Assembly (NCBI GenBank): GCA_004565275.1
Contig: SDOX01000175.1
Location: forward strand, 97,899-161,898
Direction: 5' to 3'
Length of the DNA: 64,000 nt
DNA from: Nannochloropsis salina CCMP1776
Lineage: Eukaryota > Sar > Eustigmatophyceae > Eustigmatales > Monodopsidaceae
The notes under the pieces are model-generated. The model did not search any database, was not told where the DNA came from, and worked only from the letters and a program-made list of their open reading frames with translations. The translations under genes were made by a program, and so were the position numbers. Positions 61,339 to 64,000 of the stretch are shown here, one piece after another. The stretch's first letter is position 1; each line of letters starts with the position of its first letter.

Positions 61339-64000
61339 ATGGCCTCACCCAGCGGGCCCACCAGGGATGACTTGGACAAGCTACTCTTCCGTCTCGTTAT
61401 GGCGGAGGACAGTCGGATGGAAGGCCTCATACGCTTGCATTTGCCCATGCTCATGGACCTTATGTCCACTACTTCGGACGAAGGAATCAGAAATAAGGTA
61501 GTAGAGTGCTGCTCCCACCTTCTCAAGCGTCTCCGAGCAGACAACAAACTGCAAGTTCCATGCGACGTCCTGCTCGAAAAAGCTCGTTCACCCGTCTCTG
61601 GAGCATTCACAAAAAATTTCGCATTAGTATTCTTGGAGATCGGGTGCCCTCGCTTGCCTGCTGAAGCCAAAAATGCTTTAGGCTGGGCCTTGTTGGTGGG
61701 CTTGGCGGCAGAGGGCACGGCAGATGAAGCGAAGCCCTTCGGGAGACACCAAGTGGCATTGGTACACTGCTTCTTGGAGACGATGACCTTCCTAAGGCCG
61801 GGAACTGGGGCCTCATTCACCGCCACGCAAGCCTCAGCGTCTTTCATGACGGCTCCCTCGTCGGGGACCAGGTCGCCCGGCAGGGAGGACGCTAGCCAGA
61901 CCCCGCTTGGGAGCCGCGTGTCCGAATGCACCCCGCCCCACCCATCCGCTCAAGACATGGCCTTCGTCCGCGAGCTCTTCCTCGACATCCTCCTTGTCCC
62001 CAACGCCTCCCGCCTCCTCCCCTCCGCCCCCGACAGCGCCCCCTCCGTGCCCCCCCCGGGGCTTTCTCCCGACGCCCTCCATCGAATCTCATCCCACCCC
62101 TCCCTCTGGAGTCCAGGCTCGCCATCCGGAAACCCACAAGTCACGCTGGCATTGATGAAGCTGGAGGTGTTGCGCCTCCTGCACTCTTCGCTCTTTACCT
62201 TCTCCTCCTCCCTCCCCCTCCTCCTCCTCGCCACGTGCGACAGCGAGACCCGCGTGAAGGAGCGAGCTGAGACGCTGCTTAAACTCCAAACGGATGCCCG
62301 GGCCGCGAACAAGCTGCCGCTTTCGCCAGACCAATTCGACGCCGAAGACAAGCGCCTGGCGGGCTACCTGCTCCGTCTCTTTCTTGGGGGTAGGGACGCC
62401 GGTGCCTCATTCCCCGCCGGGCCCCCTCGGTCCCGTCTAGGCGCAGTCATGCGGATCAAGCTGTTGGACTGGGCGATGCAGGAATGTCCCGAGGCCCTGA
62501 TCGCAGAGACCTCCCTGTGTCTGCAGGTGGCGGTAGGCACGCTCACGGCCTCCCAGGAGGAGGTGCCGGTCAAGGCGTTGGGGGCCCGCCTCGCTGCCTT
62601 CGTCGTCGTCCGCTGTCCCCCCGCGCCTTTCGCCCTGGCCGGCCCTCTGCTGCTCGCCGCGGCCAAGAAGGTGCTGGTCGGGTGCTACCAAGGCCTGCTC
62701 TTGGCTCGAGGACGGGGCGGAGGGGCCGCGGACGTGGAGGCGGGCTTGCGGGAAGGGTGTTACGAGGCGCTGGCGGGGCTCGGCCACAGGATGGGCCGGC
62801 GGGCTCCCGCCGCCCCCGCCTCCCCTCCCAGCCCCGCGCCACCTTCAAGCAGCCAGGCCCACCTCCTCTTCAGCGACCCTCTCCTCCTCCGCCTCCTCTT
62901 CGAAGCCCTCTCCTTGGAGCCGCCCGTCCGCGCCGTCAAGGTGGCCGAGGCCCTGGGGGCCTTCCGCCACGCCTACCCCCCCGCCCAACGCCACCTAGGC
63001 CGCCCCCCCCTCGACCTCGCCCAGTTCCTTCCGCTCCTGAGCACGGCCGCCACCAGCCCCCACCCTCGCGCCCGGCTCGCGGCGGTGGAGTGGGCCAGGG
63101 TGGCCCTGCCCGTCGCCACGGTCTGGCCTCGGTGCATGTGTCTGCACCTGCTGGACGACCCGGCTTTGGAGGTTCGGAGGGCGGCGGCGGCGGCTTTGGC
63201 GGTGCCTGGCTGTGCGAGCGCCCCGGGGGAGGAAGAGGACGTGCCCCTCTACCCGAAGCCAGAGGGGTTGACAGGGAGGGGCCCAGTGGAGGCGGCCACC
63301 GCGGAGCCAGGCGATCCAGGACCGGGGGGGCTGGCCACGGAGCCCACCGCCCTGCCCCCCTTCCCCGCGCTCGTCGCAGCCCTCCTCTCTCCTGAAGGAG
63401 GACCCGCCCACTTCCCCATCAGCCGCATGGAAGTCAGGGGCCAGGCCCGCGCCCTCCACTTCCTCTACCTCTCCCTCCTCGCCGCCCTCCCCCGCCCTCT
63501 TCCCCCGCCCTCCCTCTACCCCCCAGACGTCGAGCAGGCCCTCCCTCCTCTCCTATCCTGGATCCTCTCCCAGGGCCTGGGGGACCCCGTGCACGCCCCT
63601 CAAGGCCCGCGCCGTCTCCTCTACCGGTCCACCTCGGCTTTTCTTGCCGCCCTTCCGCCCTTGTTGCCCCCCGCCCTCCTCGACTCCCTGGCCACCACCG
63701 AGCTTTCCCTCCCATTCCTCTACGGCTGGGTGGCGCACGAAGATCCGGATGTGAGCGCAAACCTGGCGAGGCTCATGGGTCTGGCGGGTCCGCGCATGCC
63801 GATCTTGAAGCGGAAGACGGCTCTCTTCGCCCTGACGGCCATGCTCGACAAAGCGCTCGGACGAAGGGATGCGCGCGGGGCCAGGGGGCCTTTGCTGGCT
63901 ATCGGAGAGATGATTGCTGCCACCAGTGTCGCACCCAGACTCGGGGCAGAGGGAAGGCGAGCCCCTTCGTCTTCCCCCTCTTATCCACCCGCCTCACCCC
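61339..64000 (+). CDS. ECM29: Proteasome adaptor and scaffold protein ECM29 (partial, runs off the end)
   Basis: HEAT-repeat protein that holds 20S and 19S particles together and inspects assembly. The frame is open from ATG 61339 to the last base (887 codons) without an intron. Full proteins have ~1,850 residues, so this is roughly the N-terminal half. The start matches the family: DDLDKLLFRLVMAEDSRMEG, then GIRNKVVECCSHLLKRLRAD, then FTKNFALVFLEIGCPRLPAE, equivalent to the ELDRLFLRLVLAD...VRKKVMELLVHLNKR...TNFTIIYVKMGYPRLP region of human ECM29. HEAT-like helices continue (LLDWAMQECPEALIAETSLC, LLFEALSLEPPVRAVKVAEA, WVAHEDPDVSANLARLMG). GC content is high, with Pro/Ala-rich loops. Confidence 0.9.
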   Translation, partial: MASPSGPTRDDLDKLLFRLVMAEDSRMEGLIRLHLPMLMDLMSTTSDEGIRNKVVECCSHLLKRLRADNKLQVPCDVLLEKARSPVSGAFTKNFALVFLEIGCPRLPAEAKNALGWALLVGLAAEGTADEAKPFGRHQVALVHCFLETMTFLRPGTGASFTATQASASFMTAPSSGTRSPGREDASQTPLGSRVSECTPPHPSAQDMAFVRELFLDILLVPNASRLLPSAPDSAPSVPPPGLSPDALHRISSHPSLWSPGSPSGNPQVTLALMKLEVLRLLHSSLFTFSSSLPLLLLATCDSETRVKERAETLLKLQTDARAANKLPLSPDQFDAEDKRLAGYLLRLFLGGRDAGASFPAGPPRSRLGAVMRIKLLDWAMQECPEALIAETSLCLQVAVGTLTASQEEVPVKALGARLAAFVVVRCPPAPFALAGPLLLAAAKKVLVGCYQGLLLARGRGGGAADVEAGLREGCYEALAGLGHRMGRRAPAAPASPPSPAPPSSSQAHLLFSDPLLLRLLFEALSLEPPVRAVKVAEALGAFRHAYPPAQRHLGRPPLDLAQFLPLLSTAATSPHPRARLAAVEWARVALPVATVWPRCMCLHLLDDPALEVRRAAAAALAVPGCASAPGEEEDVPLYPKPEGLTGRGPVEAATAEPGDPGPGGLATEPTALPPFPALVAALLSPEGGPAHFPISRMEVRGQARALHFLYLSLLAALPRPLPPPSLYPPDVEQALPPLLSWILSQGLGDPVHAPQGPRRLLYRSTSAFLAALPPLLPPALLDSLATTELSLPFLYGWVAHEDPDVSANLARLMGLAGPRMPILKRKTALFALTAMLDKALGRRDARGARGPLLAIGEMIAATSVAPRLGAEGRRAPSSSPSYPPASP

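Noticed and set aside
1-64000. CRISPR arrays, IS elements, LTRs or long terminal repeats
   Set aside because: No regularly spaced repeats, paired terminal repeats, transposase, integrase or reverse transcriptase motifs were seen on either strand.

Overview
The window is nuclear DNA from a eukaryote with compact, gene-dense chromosomes. I read about 25 protein-coding genes on both strands, most with 0-3 short GT-AG introns, separated by 0.2-1.9 kb. GC-rich coding blocks alternate with AT-rich spacers. Gene content (EsV-1-7 cysteine/histidine repeats, a stramenopile-type sterol oxidase, a fungal-type cytosine deaminase, WW/FYVE/ARM and CaMK-like proteins without familiar animal or plant counterparts) suggests a photosynthetic stramenopile, most likely a eustigmatophyte such as Nannochloropsis/Microchloropsis. 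This is inference from family knowledge; no marker rRNA or plastid gene is present. I saw no tRNA, rRNA, CRISPR array, transposon or viral element.

Layout. 0.9-10 kb: ribosomal protein SA (uS2), spliceosomal SmG, the NuA4 subunit Enhancer of Polycomb and a tail-anchored ER-type ubiquitin-conjugating enzyme (UBC6/UBE2J2). 10-24 kb: a nine-repeat EsV-1-7 protein, a WDR27-like WD40 protein, the ribonucleotide reductase large subunit with an unusual N-terminus, an ankyrin protein and an FCY1-type cytosine deaminase. 24-38 kb: a membrane-anchored alkylsulfatase-type metallo-beta-lactamase, a DDX21-like DEAD-box helicase and a roughly 2,560-residue WW-WW-FYVE-ARM protein. 38-50 kb: a secretory-type pterin synthase homologue, a tiny membrane protein, eS12, the complex I subunit NDUFS8, a CaMK-like kinase with a new-looking C-terminus, mitochondrial bS21 and a small coiled-coil protein. 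51-64 kb: sterol 4-methyl oxidase, SDHC, the proteasome subunit RPN5, a KH-like protein, an F-box protein and the start of the proteasome adaptor ECM29.

There is no operon-like functional unit, but themes recur. Protein turnover is represented by UBC6, RPN5, ECM29 and an F-box protein; mitochondrial function by SDHC, NDUFS8 and bS21; RNA and translation by uS2, eS12, SmG and DDX21. Genes are often arranged as divergent pairs sharing one spacer (for example eS12/NDUFS8, SDHC/RPN5, bS21/coiled-coil, F-box/ECM29).

Two long GC-rich genes (WW-FYVE-ARM and the kinase) change reading frame about three times each, every time within a G or C homopolymer or a GGGA repeat. I read these as probable assembly indels rather than introns. 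The most novel material is the EsV-1-7 protein, the WW-FYVE-ARM-zinc ribbon protein, the kinase C-terminal module and the RNR N-terminal extension.
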